A stretch of 32,885 nt of DNA from Prevotellaceae bacterium UBA2738 (GCA_002353585.1 DEJW01000029.1:38968-71852), one strand, 5' to 3'. Counted from the first letter of the stretch, positions 16,185 to 25,255 are shown. Notes: generated by a model from the sequence alone, not told the origin. Translations and numbers: made by a program.

Positions 16185-17618
16185 CTAAGCTTTGTGACCT
16201 CCGATTTGGGTGTTGCGCTCTATGGCTGTGGCACCGTCGGCGAAGTTTAAGCCTCGAAGTATTGCATTCTTACCATAGCGCTGCTTAATCATAAGCTGCG
16301 CTTTTTGTATTCTCTGCTCTTTGTCGAACTGCTGCTGTTTGAGCTTCTTCTGTCGCTCTGCTTTTTCATAATCCACAAACAGATCGAGTTGCTGAGGGAT
16401 ATTGGTTTTGAGGCTCTCCTCTCCCACTACGTTATTCACGGTGACGTTGAGCCGGCGAATTAGAAGGTGGGGGTTGATTATGCTGTCGAACAACTGACTC
16501 ACTGCGTCAATGAGTTGTGATGACGAGGAGGTGTGCTGCTCCAATTTGAGCGACTTATGGGCTTGCTTGGGCACCAGTCTGCCATAATGATCTTTTACTA
16601 TTTCGCCCTGATAATACTGGGCTACAGAGAGATTGGTGAGGCTCTCTCGGTCGTAGCCTATGGTGAGAACCACCTGGTTTGCCACCTTATGCTTGGCAAA
16701 GAGATTGAGTGCCATTGCCTCAGCCATCTCTCGCACCACCACGCGTGCCTGCTTGGAGGTAAACGGACGTGTGAGCACCTGTCCCTGACTATAGGAGTGG
16801 CGCTCAGGATGGTAGTTCTTGATATCGCTGATGGTGCATGGCTCCCACCCCCAAGCGTGGTCAATGAGCAATTCGGCATTGATACCAAAGAGACGGTAGA
16901 GCAGTTCCTCATTCTGCTCTGACAAGCGTGCTATCTTGCCCATGGTGTCTATACCATAGGGCGCAAGGCGTTCAATAGTGCCTCGACTGACGCGCCAGAA
17001 GTCTTTGAGCGGACGGTGGTTCCACAACTGTTGCCGATAGGACATCTCGTCGAGGCTGGCTATGCGTACCCCATTCTCGTCGGCTGTCATCTTCTTTGCC
17101 ATAATATCCATTGCCACCTTGGCAAGATAGAGGTTGGTGCCTATGCCTGCCGTGGCAATGATACCTGTATTGCGGAGCACATCTTTTATCATCTTCATAG
17201 CAAGCTGAGGAGCTGTCATCTTATATGTTTTAAGATAACTGGTGACATCAATAAACACCTCATCGACGCTATACACGTGAATATCTTCTGGGGCTATGTA
17301 TTTGAGATATATATGATAAATGTCACGACTCACCTCTATATATCGCGACATGCGTGGCGGAGCTACGATATAGTCTAAATTGAGGTCGGGATGCTGCTGA
17401 TTAACCTCGCGCACTCTCTGCACCACCTCGAAGAGACGCGCCCTACCCCCTATGCCGTAAGCCTTGAGCGATGGCGACACAGCCAGACAGATAGTCTTGT
17501 CGGTGCGACTGGCATCAGCCACAACGAGGTTGGCGAACAGAGGGTCTAATCCCCTGTCCACACATTCCACTGAGGCATAAAAAGACTTGAGGTCAATTGC
17601 TATGTATTGTTTCATCAC
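16185..17618 (-). CDS. Y-family DNA polymerase (UmuC/DinB/UvrX-like)
   Basis: A 477-residue translesion polymerase. The catalytic carboxylates are Asp9 (IAIDLKSFYASVE) and Asp119-Glu120 (YSVDEVFID). A helix-hairpin-helix thumb follows, with a little-finger domain from about 275-400. A perfect beta-clamp motif QLDLF lies at 410-414. The C terminus ends GATAIERNTQIGGHKA, a tail shared with UvrX-type enzymes. These polymerases copy past damaged bases. The start (ATG at 17618, or the adjacent ATG at 17615) lies inside the last codons of rmuC, so translation is probably coupled to it. I see no LexA-type operator. Confidence 0.94.
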   Translation of the reverse strand: MMKQYIAIDLKSFYASVECVDRGLDPLFANLVVADASRTDKTICLAVSPSLKAYGIGGRARLFEVVQRVREVNQQHPDLNLDYIVAPPRMSRYIEVSRDIYHIYLKYIAPEDIHVYSVDEVFIDVTSYLKTYKMTAPQLAMKMIKDVLRNTGIIATAGIGTNLYLAKVAMDIMAKKMTADENGVRIASLDEMSYRQQLWNHRPLKDFWRVSRGTIERLAPYGIDTMGKIARLSEQNEELLYRLFGINAELLIDHAWGWEPCTISDIKNYHPERHSYSQGQVLTRPFTSKQARVVVREMAEAMALNLFAKHKVANQVVLTIGYDRESLTNLSVAQYYQGEIVKDHYGRLVPKQAHKSLKLEQHTSSSSQLIDAVSQLFDSIINPHLLIRRLNVTVNNVVGEESLKTNIPQQLDLFVDYEKAERQKKLKQQQFDKEQRIQKAQLMIKQRYGKNAILRGLNFADGATAIERNTQIGGHKA

Positions 17619-18900
17619 TCTCTAAAGACTGTTGGTCATCAATGTCGTTAAGAGATTGTTTCGTTTTGTTTTCCTGTGCCCCTGCCTTGATAAGCTGACG
17701 GGCTGCTGTTATGATGCTTTTACCACTGTCGGCAGTGGTTATTTTTAGTGTGTCTATCTTGTCTAATGTCGATTTCACGCTGCTTTCCACATCCTGAAAA
17801 CGCTTGGTGAAATCCTGTACCCTGTCTATTATGGTGTTGGCTGCCTTGACCATGGTCTGCTGGTTCTTGAGCTGGCGCACCTGTGTCCACATCATTTCAA
17901 GCACCCGCAGATTCATATACATGGTCTGAGGTCCAAGTATGAGCACTCCTTGGTTATATGCCTCGCGCCATAGAGTGGTGTCATTAAGCAGGGCAAGATT
18001 GAGCGCGCCCTCGATGGGTATATACATGATGGCGAAGGAGAGACGGTTGTAGCCATCAGGAAGATATTTGGTATATTCCTTCTTAGCAAGTCGCTTCACC
18101 TGTGCCTTGACGCTATCGATGTGTGCCTTGAGGTAGTCGCTCTTCTCCTGACTGCCATCCTCGGCATTCATATATCGCTCGTAGTCAGTGAGTGACATCT
18201 TGGAATCGACCACCACATGACGGTTGTCAGGAAAATGCAATATGAAATCAGGTATCAACCCCTTGCCGTCATCACCCTTAGCCAGTTTACCATTCTTATC
18301 GCGTAGGGTTGCCTGAGTATCAAACTGTTCTCCCTCTTTGAGTTCGAGGTCTTCAAGTAATTGCTTTAGTTTCAGTTCGCCAAAATTACCTTGCACCTTC
18401 ACCTCGCCTGTCAAGGCACGTGTGAGGCGGTCAGCCGTTTCGCCCAATGATGCACTTTGCTCCATATTGAGGCGTATGGTGGCATCGAGACGTGTGAGAG
18501 CCTCGCGCTGCTGTTCCTTAGACAGGTTGAGAGCCTGCTTCATCTCGTTAAGGCTCTGAGTGAGCGGAGTGATGATTTTAGACACCTGCTCGCTGTTGCG
18601 CTCGCCGAGTTCCTTCTGACGTTCCTTGAGCACTGCCTCAGAGGTGGTCTTCATCTGTTCGCGAATGAGGTTGAGCTGAGAGTCAATCTGCTCCTTGTTC
18701 ATCTCGCGCAGGTTCTGCAGCTGGGCAGCAGAGTTTTCCTTCAGCGAAGCTATCTGTCGCTCGTAGGAAGATTTCACCTCGGCTAACTGATTCTCATAGG
18801 AGCCCTTCAGATCAGTAATCTGTTTCTCGTAAGTCTGCCTTACCATATACAGAATAATGACCAGAATGAGGACTATTGCTATGATGAGAAATATTTCCAC
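17593..18900 (-). CDS. rmuC: DNA recombination protein RmuC
   Basis: A 435-residue protein with an N-terminal membrane anchor (about 2-20), a long coiled coil (about 22-150) and the RmuC nuclease-like domain (about 175-395), recognised by GNFGELKLKQLLEDLEL, DFILHFPDNRHVVVDSKM and SFAIMYIPIEGALNLAL. E. coli RmuC limits recombination at inverted repeats, which is of interest given how many repeats this window holds. The gene starts 13 nt after the Crp/Fnr gene ends and overlaps the polymerase start by 26 nt, so the three probably form one operon. Confidence 0.95.
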   Translation of the reverse strand: MEIFLIIAIVLILVIILYMVRQTYEKQITDLKGSYENQLAEVKSSYERQIASLKENSAAQLQNLREMNKEQIDSQLNLIREQMKTTSEAVLKERQKELGERNSEQVSKIITPLTQSLNEMKQALNLSKEQQREALTRLDATIRLNMEQSASLGETADRLTRALTGEVKVQGNFGELKLKQLLEDLELKEGEQFDTQATLRDKNGKLAKGDDGKGLIPDFILHFPDNRHVVVDSKMSLTDYERYMNAEDGSQEKSDYLKAHIDSVKAQVKRLAKKEYTKYLPDGYNRLSFAIMYIPIEGALNLALLNDTTLWREAYNQGVLILGPQTMYMNLRVLEMMWTQVRQLKNQQTMVKAANTIIDRVQDFTKRFQDVESSVKSTLDKIDTLKITTADSGKSIITAARQLIKAGAQENKTKQSLNDIDDQQSLESDETIHSN

Positions 18901-18913
18901 TAATTAAATATCG

Positions 18914-19510
18914 TTAGTCAACGAGTGTTGAGGAACGCACGCGAGATAGGGTTTCAGGTGTCATCTCGAGGAACGATGCTATGAACACCAGCGGAGCACG
19001 GAGCACCACCTTAGGCATCTGCTTACAGATGCGGCGATAGCGGTCTTGTGCCGTCTCAAAGCGTACGAGGTCTTCATGTATCTGGCACTCTATGAGTGCC
19101 TCCTCCAGTATCTTACGATATAGAATCTGGATATTCTGGTTGTGGAGAGCCACATTCTCAAGACGACGCTTAGGGATGGCGTAGATGTAGCAGGTCTCGA
19201 GTGCCTCGATAACCTCGCTGGAGGGCGTTTCGCGGAATAGACTCTCTATAGACATGAAGATGGAGCCGTCAACAGCCAGATTGCTGGTCATCTCTTTTCC
19301 GTTCTTGAAATAATACTGACGTATGAGTCCTGTGTGAAGGTAGTAGATGTACTCTGCCACCTGGCCTTGTGACAGAATTTCAACGCCCTTCTTAAACTTC
19401 ATGGGAATAAGAAGATTCTCGAGGATGTCAATCTCCTCGTGCGTCATCGTGCTGAATCGACGTGACAATTCGCGTGCGATGTCTCTAACTGGTACTACTG
19501 GTTCTTTCAT
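18914..19510 (-). CDS. Crp/Fnr-family transcriptional regulator
   Basis: A 198-residue protein with an N-terminal cyclic-nucleotide-binding-like beta-roll (about 20-125; KKGVEILSQGQVAEYIYYLHTG and YYFKNGKEMTSNLAVDGSIF) and a C-terminal HTH (about 155-195), in which FIASFLEMTPETLSRVRS is the recognition region. No Cys cluster for Fe-S sensing is visible, so it is not an FNR-type oxygen sensor. The signal is unknown. It lies just upstream of rmuC and downstream of lepA. Two direct repeats in the lepA-crp gap could be operator sites. Confidence 0.88.
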   Translation of the reverse strand: MKEPVVPVRDIARELSRRFSTMTHEEIDILENLLIPMKFKKGVEILSQGQVAEYIYYLHTGLIRQYYFKNGKEMTSNLAVDGSIFMSIESLFRETPSSEVIEALETCYIYAIPKRRLENVALHNQNIQILYRKILEEALIECQIHEDLVRFETAQDRYRRICKQMPKVVLRAPLVFIASFLEMTPETLSRVRSSTLVD

Positions 19511-19517
19511 ATTTTTT

Positions 19518-19564
19518 AAAGTGGGTTATGATGTAATAGTTTTCAAAGTGGGTTATATCGTAAT
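19518..19564. promoter_or_regulatory. Direct repeat pair upstream of the Crp/Fnr gene
   Basis: AAAGTGGGTTAT-N3-GTAAT occurs at 19518-19537 and again at 19545-19564, a 27-nt period, filling almost all of the 58-nt gap between lepA and the regulator. This could be an operator or a duplicated promoter segment; no TAnnTTTG box is obvious. Confidence 0.45.
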
Positions 19565-19568
19565 CTTG

Positions 19569-21350
19569 TTAATCAAGTTTCAAAACCGCGAGGAACGCCT
19601 TCTGTGGTACCTCTACATTGCCTATCTGCTTCATGCGCTTCTTGCCTTTCTTCTGCTTCTCGAGCAGTTTGCGCTTACGACTCACATCACCACCATAACA
19701 CTTGGCTGTAACGTCTTTACGCACGCACTTGATGGTTTCGCGAGCTATAATCTTAGCGCCTATGGCAGCCTGAATGGCTATGTCAAACTGCTGGCGGGGA
19801 ATAAGCTCCTTGAGTTTCTCACACATACGACGGCCAAACGCTACGGCATTATCGTTGTGAGTGAGCGTTGACAGGGCGTCAACTGGTTCGCCATTGAGCA
19901 GTATGTCGAGCTTGGCAAGTTTGGACGGACGGAAGGAGTCGATGTGATAGTCGAAAGATGCATAGCCCTTTGAGATGCTCTTGAGCTTATCATAGAAGTC
20001 GATGACTATCTCGCCCAGCGGAATATAGAAATGCAGTTCCACACGGTTGCCGCTGACATACTCCTGCTTTATCAGTTCGCCACGCTTGTCCAGACAGAGT
20101 TTCATTATCGGACCGATATAGTTGGCATCAGTAATGATGGTAGCCTTGATATAAGGTTCCTCGATATGGTCTATCATGGTCTGGTCAGGCAGTCCTGAGG
20201 GGTTGTGCACCTCCTTGCTGTGTCCCTGTTTGTCATACACCATATATGACACGTTAGGCACGGTGGTTATGACATCCATATTAAACTCACGGTCAAGGCG
20301 CTCCTGAATAATCTCCATGTGGAGCAATCCGAGGAATCCGCAACGAAAGCCGAAGCCGAGTGCCACAGAGGATTCGGGCATGAAGGAGAGAGATGCATCA
20401 TTGAGTTGCAGTTTCTCGAGTGAGGCACGCAGGTTCTCGTAGTCTGCAGGGTCTATAGGATACACACCAGCAAAGACCATAGGCTTTACCTCCTGGAATC
20501 CTGCTATTGCCTTGTCACAAGGATTGGCTATGTGGGTTATGGTGTCACCTACTTTCACCTCCTTGGCATCCTTAATGCCTGAGATGATGTAGCCCACCTC
20601 ACCTGTCCTCATTTCCTGACGAGGCACCATATCCATCTTCAGCACTCCCACTTCGTCAGCCACATACTCCATGCCCGTATTGAAGAACTTCACTTTGTCG
20701 CCCTTGCGTATAGAACCGTTCTCAATCTTGAAGTAGGCTATGATACCTCGGAAGGAGTTGAACACAGAGTCGAATATCAGTGCCTGCAATGGTGCATCAG
20801 GATTGCCTTTAGGGGCTGGGATGCGTTCTACCACCGCTTTGAGTATCTCTGGAATACCCTCGCCTGTCCTACCGCTTGCACGGATTATATCTTCTCTGTC
20901 ACAGCCTATGAGGTCGATTATCTCGTCCTCCACCTCGTCAGGCATCGCTGCAGGCATATCTATCTTGTTGATGACAGGTATAATCTCAAGGTCGTGATCA
21001 ATAGCCATATAAAGATTAGAGATCGTCTGTGCCTGTACACCCTGAGTGGCGTCAACCACCAGCAGAGCGCCCTCACATGCTGCTATACTGCGACTCACCT
21101 CATAGGAGAAATCCACGTGTCCTGGGGTGTCGATGAGGTTGAGCATATATTTCTCACCATCCTGCTCATACTCCATCTGTATGGCATGGCTCTTGATGGT
21201 GATGCCTCGCTCCTTCTCGAGGTCCATATCGTCAAGCATCTGACCCTCTGTTATCTGTATGGTATTGGTGTATTCCAACAGACGGTCAGCAATGGTACTT
21301 TTACCATGATCTATGTGGGCTATGATGCAGAAGTTCCTAATATTTTCCAT
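19569..21350 (-). CDS. lepA: Elongation factor 4 (LepA)
   Basis: LepA is a ribosome-bound GTPase related to EF-G that acts during translation and ribosome assembly. G1 is AHIDHGKS, DTPGHVDFSYEVSR carries G3, and NKIDMPAA carries G4. Domain II, domain III and the LepA-specific C-terminal domain follow, the last ending CYGGDVSRKRKLLEKQKKGKKRMKQIG...VPQKAFLAVLK. The length is 593 residues from ATG at 21350 (MENIRNFC), standard for the family. An in-frame TTG at 21356 would add two residues but leave almost no leader after the predicted promoter. Confidence 0.97.
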   Translation of the reverse strand: MENIRNFCIIAHIDHGKSTIADRLLEYTNTIQITEGQMLDDMDLEKERGITIKSHAIQMEYEQDGEKYMLNLIDTPGHVDFSYEVSRSIAACEGALLVVDATQGVQAQTISNLYMAIDHDLEIIPVINKIDMPAAMPDEVEDEIIDLIGCDREDIIRASGRTGEGIPEILKAVVERIPAPKGNPDAPLQALIFDSVFNSFRGIIAYFKIENGSIRKGDKVKFFNTGMEYVADEVGVLKMDMVPRQEMRTGEVGYIISGIKDAKEVKVGDTITHIANPCDKAIAGFQEVKPMVFAGVYPIDPADYENLRASLEKLQLNDASLSFMPESSVALGFGFRCGFLGLLHMEIIQERLDREFNMDVITTVPNVSYMVYDKQGHSKEVHNPSGLPDQTMIDHIEEPYIKATIITDANYIGPIMKLCLDKRGELIKQEYVSGNRVELHFYIPLGEIVIDFYDKLKSISKGYASFDYHIDSFRPSKLAKLDILLNGEPVDALSTLTHNDNAVAFGRRMCEKLKELIPRQQFDIAIQAAIGAKIIARETIKCVRKDVTAKCYGGDVSRKRKLLEKQKKGKKRMKQIGNVEVPQKAFLAVLKLD

Positions 21351-21360
21351 ATTCAAGTTG

Positions 21361-21392
21361 CAAATTTATCATTTTTTTTTCAAAATGACAAA
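21361..21392 (-). promoter_or_regulatory. Promoter of lepA
   Basis: On the minus strand TTTG (21389-21392), a 20-nt spacer and TAAATTTG (21361-21368) fit the Bacteroidota consensus. The -7 box ends only 10 nt before the ATG, so the transcript would have a leader of just a few nucleotides. Confidence 0.6.
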
Positions 21393-21413
21393 TATCAAGT
21401 CATTTTTTTTTCG

Positions 21414-21421
21414 TAATTTTG
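21414..21421 (+). promoter_or_regulatory. -7 element of the small lipoprotein gene
   Basis: TAATTTTG at 21414-21421 matches TAnnTTTG, 37 nt before the ATG. The expected TTTG is missing at normal spacing; a T9 tract lies there instead. Confidence 0.45.
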
Positions 21422-21458
21422 CACGAAACAATATGAATAACGAAGAATAGAAAATAAA

Positions 21459-21848
21459 ATGACTCGCACTCTGATGTTTTTTTTCATAGCCACAGCCCTT
21501 GCATTTACTGGTTGCAAAGAGCGTCAGTCGCTCGATGAAAAGGCCATGTACGATGTAAAGGAATATAACCGTCGCTACTGTCCTACTCCAGCTGTGAACT
21601 ACATACGTACCGACAGCATAACTTTTGACGTAAAAAGCCACTCGTTCACATACCACTGTTCCTTTTGCGACCTACTCGATAATCCCGAAGTTATAGCGCT
21701 TAATAAAGATAAGATAACCAGAGTGTTACAATCTTCTATTAAAAACTCCACTTCAATGAAGACTTACATTGAATCAGGCTATCGTTTTCGCTATATCTGC
21801 CGTTCAGAAAAAGACCCCAAAACGATACTTTACGAACTCAACCTTTAA
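21459..21848 (+). CDS. Hypothetical small lipoprotein
   Basis: A 129-residue protein I do not recognise. MTRTLMFFFIATALAFTGCKE is a lipoprotein signal with lipobox Cys19. The mature part has four further Cys residues, including the CSFCDLLDNPEV segment with a CxxC arrangement, and a C-terminal YRFRYICRSEKDPKTILYEL strand-like end. The CxxC pair could form a disulfide or bind metal, but no thioredoxin fold is evident. It is divergent from lepA and 116 nt upstream of pheT, which has its own promoter. Similar short lipoproteins are common in Bacteroidales genomes. Confidence 0.75.
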   Translation: MTRTLMFFFIATALAFTGCKERQSLDEKAMYDVKEYNRRYCPTPAVNYIRTDSITFDVKSHSFTYHCSFCDLLDNPEVIALNKDKITRVLQSSIKNSTSMKTYIESGYRFRYICRSEKDPKTILYELNL

Positions 21849-21888
21849 CCTTTATAAATATAAAAAGTAGTTTTTGATATACCATAAA

Positions 21889-21920
21889 TTTGGTCAGTTC
21901 AAAAAAAAGCACTACCTTTG
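21889..21920 (+). promoter_or_regulatory. Promoter of pheT
   Basis: TTTG (21889-21892), exactly 20 nt, then TACCTTTG (21913-21920): the best consensus promoter in the window. The predicted leader is about 38 nt. A second -7-like TAAATTTG overlaps the -33 element. Confidence 0.8.
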
Positions 21921-21964
21921 TGCTGTTTTTTCGAAATAACACTCATATAACCATATAAACGACG

Positions 21965-24427
21965 ATGAATATATCTTACAAATGGCTCAAGGAATACGTT
22001 GATTTCGACCTCACACCCGAAGAGGTTTGTGCAGCACTCACCAGCACAGGACTGGAGGTTGATGCCCTTGAGGAAGTTCAGACAATAAAGGGCGGACTGA
22101 AAGGTCTGTATGTGGGAAAGGTGCTGACATGCGAGCCTCACCCTGACAGCGACCACATGCACGTTTGCACAGTCGATCTTGGACGTGAGGAAGCAAGCCA
22201 GATAGTTTGCGGAGCACCTAACGTGGCTGCAGGTCAGAAGGTGATAGTAGCCGACCTGGGCTGTGTGCTCTACGACGGCGACAAGGAGTTTAAGATTAAG
22301 AAGTCTAAACTCAGAGGCGTGGAGTCAAACGGCATGATATGTGCTGAGGACGAGATAGGTGTGGGCAACGACCATTCAGGTATCATCGTACTGCCTGAAG
22401 ACGCTAAGGTGGGCACCCCTGCTGCAGAATACTATAATCTGGAGAGCGACTGGCTCATAGAGATAGACATCACAGCCAACCGTGCCGATGCCCTCTCCCA
22501 CTATGGTGTGGCACGCGACCTCTACGCTTGGCTGAAGGCTAACGGCAAGCAGACCTCTCTGCACAAGCCTGGCTGCGAGGCATTCAGCGTAGATAACGAC
22601 AACTTGCCTATCGACGTTGAAATACAGAACCCAGAGGCTTGCCGTCGCTACGTTTGTCTGAGCATTACCGACTGCGAGGTGAAGGAGTCACCTGAATGGC
22701 TCAAAAACAAACTCAACATCATAGGTCTGCGCCCTATTAACAACATCGTTGACATTACCAACTACATAATGATGGCTTACGGTCAGCCAATGCACTGTTT
22801 TGATGCTGATATGGTTAAGGGCAACAAGATTGTAGTGAAAGACCAGAATGCTGGCAAGAAGTTCATCACCCTCGATGGTGAGGAGCATATACTTGGCGAG
22901 CACGACCTCGCTATCTGTAATGCCGAAGAGCCAATGTGTATTGCTGGCGTATTTGGCGGCAAGGGCTCTGGCACATACGAAACAACCAAGAACGTGGTGC
23001 TCGAGGCAGCTTATTTCCACCCAACATGGATTCGAAAGTCAGCACGTCGTCACGGACTCTCTACAGATGCCTCATTCCGTTTTGAGCGTGGTATAGACCC
23101 TAACATTGCTATCTATGCCATGAAGCAGGCAGCTATATTGTGTAAGGAACTGGCTGGCGGTAAGGTGAGCATGGAGATAAAGGATGTTTATCCTAATCCA
23201 ATAGCCGACCCAGAGATGCGTTTGGACTATGCTTATGTGGACAACCTCATAGGCAAGAAGATAGGCAATGACAAGATTAAGTCTATCATCGAGAGCCTTG
23301 AGATAAAGATAAACAAGGAAGACAACGACGGTCTCGACATCAGCGTACCAGCATACAGAGTGGATGTTCAGCGTCCTTGTGACGTAGTGGAGGATATTCT
23401 TCGCATATATGGCTATAATAATGTGGAGATTCCTACACAGCTGAAATCTACCCTCACCGTCAAGGATTTCGAGGACCAGCGTCATAAGCTGATGAACCTC
23501 GTGGCTGAGCAACTGGTAGGCGCTGGATTCAATGAGATACTCAACAACTCGCTGACCAAAAAGGCTTACTATGCCGACCTCAAGAGTTATCCTGAGGACA
23601 AGTTGGTGAATATAGTCAACCCACTGTCAAGCGACCTTAACGTGATGCGTCAGACTCTTCTATTTGGAGGTCTGGAGAGCATCATGCGCAATGCTAACCG
23701 CAGAATGCCTAACCTTCGCTTCTTTGAGTTTGGCAACTGCTACCAGCACTTCAACGAGAAGGCTGACGACGAGAATCCTATGAAGGCTTACGCTGAGGAG
23801 AGTCATCTGGGCTTGTGGATTACAGGCAAGCGTGTGGAGGGTTCATGGATACATGCTGATGAGGACTCAACATTCTACGAGCTCAAGGCACACGTTGACA
23901 ACATACTGCGTCGCATAGGTATGCCTGAGGGAATGCTTGTTACAGAGCACACCGACAACGACATCTTCTCTGACGGTTTCTGTATCAAGAACCGTGGAGG
24001 CAAGGTGATGATTGAAATAGGTGTGGTGAGCAAGAAGATTCTCAAGCAGGCTGAGATAAGCAACAGCGTTTATTATGCTGAGATAAACTGGACAGCCATC
24101 ACCAATGCTGTGAAGAAGGCTGAGGTACACTTTACTGAGATACCTAAGTATCCTGCCGTTTCACGTGACCTCGCTCTGCTGCTCGACAAGAACATTGAGT
24201 TTGCCGAGGTGGAGAAAATAGCTAAGCAGACAGAGAAGAAACTGCTGAAGAAGGTAGAGCTGTTCGACGTTTACGAGGGCGACAAACTGCCTGAGGGCAA
24301 GAAGTCGTACGCTGTAAACTTCGTGCTGCAAGACCCAGAGAAGACTATGGGCGACAAGCAGATTGACGCTATCATGCAGAAGCTTATAGCCAACCTCAAG
24401 AAGCAGCTCAACTGCGAACTGAGATAA
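21965..24427 (+). CDS. pheT: Phenylalanyl-tRNA synthetase beta subunit
   Basis: An 820-residue beta subunit of the alpha2-beta2 enzyme that charges tRNA-Phe. Domains in order: N-terminal segment MNISYKWLKEYVDFDL; tRNA-binding OB fold (about 40-155; VGKVLTCEPHPDSDHMHVC); B3/4 editing domain (about 215-385; LRPINNIVDITNYIM); B5 (about 405-475); catalytic-like core (about 495-700); and C-terminal FDX-ACB anticodon-binding domain (about 725-820; PKYPAVSRDLALLLD). The length is standard. pheS is not adjacent, as is usual in Bacteroidota. The YebC gene follows after 68 nt and may be cotranscribed. Confidence 0.97.
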   Translation: MNISYKWLKEYVDFDLTPEEVCAALTSTGLEVDALEEVQTIKGGLKGLYVGKVLTCEPHPDSDHMHVCTVDLGREEASQIVCGAPNVAAGQKVIVADLGCVLYDGDKEFKIKKSKLRGVESNGMICAEDEIGVGNDHSGIIVLPEDAKVGTPAAEYYNLESDWLIEIDITANRADALSHYGVARDLYAWLKANGKQTSLHKPGCEAFSVDNDNLPIDVEIQNPEACRRYVCLSITDCEVKESPEWLKNKLNIIGLRPINNIVDITNYIMMAYGQPMHCFDADMVKGNKIVVKDQNAGKKFITLDGEEHILGEHDLAICNAEEPMCIAGVFGGKGSGTYETTKNVVLEAAYFHPTWIRKSARRHGLSTDASFRFERGIDPNIAIYAMKQAAILCKELAGGKVSMEIKDVYPNPIADPEMRLDYAYVDNLIGKKIGNDKIKSIIESLEIKINKEDNDGLDISVPAYRVDVQRPCDVVEDILRIYGYNNVEIPTQLKSTLTVKDFEDQRHKLMNLVAEQLVGAGFNEILNNSLTKKAYYADLKSYPEDKLVNIVNPLSSDLNVMRQTLLFGGLESIMRNANRRMPNLRFFEFGNCYQHFNEKADDENPMKAYAEESHLGLWITGKRVEGSWIHADEDSTFYELKAHVDNILRRIGMPEGMLVTEHTDNDIFSDGFCIKNRGGKVMIEIGVVSKKILKQAEISNSVYYAEINWTAITNAVKKAEVHFTEIPKYPAVSRDLALLLDKNIEFAEVEKIAKQTEKKLLKKVELFDVYEGDKLPEGKKSYAVNFVLQDPEKTMGDKQIDAIMQKLIANLKKQLNCELR

Positions 24428-24455
24428 CAATCAGAGAATACTCAGAAATATCATA

Positions 24456-24483
24456 CAACTTTCAATTTTCAACTTTCAATTTT
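24456..24483. repeat. Heptamer array (CAAc/tTTT)x4 upstream of yebC
   Basis: Units CAACTTT, CAATTTT, CAACTTT, CAATTTT make 28 nt and end 12 nt before the ATG of the YebC-family gene. Confidence 0.92.
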
Positions 24484-24495
24484 CAATCAGAAACA

Positions 24496-25239
24496 ATGGG
24501 AAGAGCATTTGAATATCGTAAGGCAACCAAACTGAAGCGTTGGGGCCACATGGCAAAAACATTCACCCGTCTGGGCAAGCAGATTGCTATAGCTGTGAAG
24601 GCTGGCGGTCCTGATCCAGACACTAACCCTACTCTGCGTTCTATCATCGCTACCTGTAAGCGTGAGAACATGCCTAAGGACAACATAGAGCGTGCCATCA
24701 AGAACGCTTTGGGTAAGGACCAGTCTGATTACAAGGAGGTAACATACGAAGGATACGGTCCTCACGGAATTGCCGTATTCGTTGATACCCTTACAGACAA
24801 CACCACCCGTACCGTTGCTGACGTTCGTTCAGTATTCAATAAGTTTAACGGCAACCTCGGAACCACAGGTTCACTGTCTTTCCTCTTCGACCACAAGTGT
24901 GTGTTCACATTCAAGAAGAATGACAGCATCGATATGGACGACCTGATTCTCGAGCTCATCGACTTCAATGTTGACGACGAGTTTGATGAGAACTACGACG
25001 AGGAGAAGGACGAGACCACAATCTCAGTGTATGGCGACCCTAAGTCGTATGCCCAGATTCAGAAGTTCCTTGAGGAGAAGGGCTTTGAGGATATCGGTGG
25101 TGAGTTTACCTATATCCCTAACGACCTCAAAGACGTAGATGCCGAGCAGCGTGCCACCATCGACAAGATGGTTGAGAAACTCGAGGAGTTTGACGACGTG
25201 CAGACGGTATATACCAACATGAAACCAGAAGAGGAATAA
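24496..25239 (+). CDS. YebC/PmpR (TACO1-like) family protein
   Basis: A 247-residue three-domain protein with the family N terminus (MGRAFEYRKATKLKRWGHMAKTFTRLGK) and the GPDPDTNPTLR, NMPKDNIERAIK, YGPHGIAVFVD and NLGTTGSLSF blocks. Members were described as DNA-binding regulators (PmpR, YebC); the mitochondrial relative TACO1 and some bacterial YebC proteins act on ribosomes, relieving stalls. Which applies here is open. The position after pheT suits a translation role. The start is ATG at 24496, 12 nt after a heptamer array. Confidence 0.93.
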   Translation: MGRAFEYRKATKLKRWGHMAKTFTRLGKQIAIAVKAGGPDPDTNPTLRSIIATCKRENMPKDNIERAIKNALGKDQSDYKEVTYEGYGPHGIAVFVDTLTDNTTRTVADVRSVFNKFNGNLGTTGSLSFLFDHKCVFTFKKNDSIDMDDLILELIDFNVDDEFDENYDEEKDETTISVYGDPKSYAQIQKFLEEKGFEDIGGEFTYIPNDLKDVDAEQRATIDKMVEKLEEFDDVQTVYTNMKPEEE

Positions 25240-25255
25240 CCCCCACCTTATTATA

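Noticed and set aside
17593..17618. Frameshift between rmuC and the polymerase
   Set aside because: Both proteins are full length with proper ends; the overlap is an ordinary translational-coupling arrangement.
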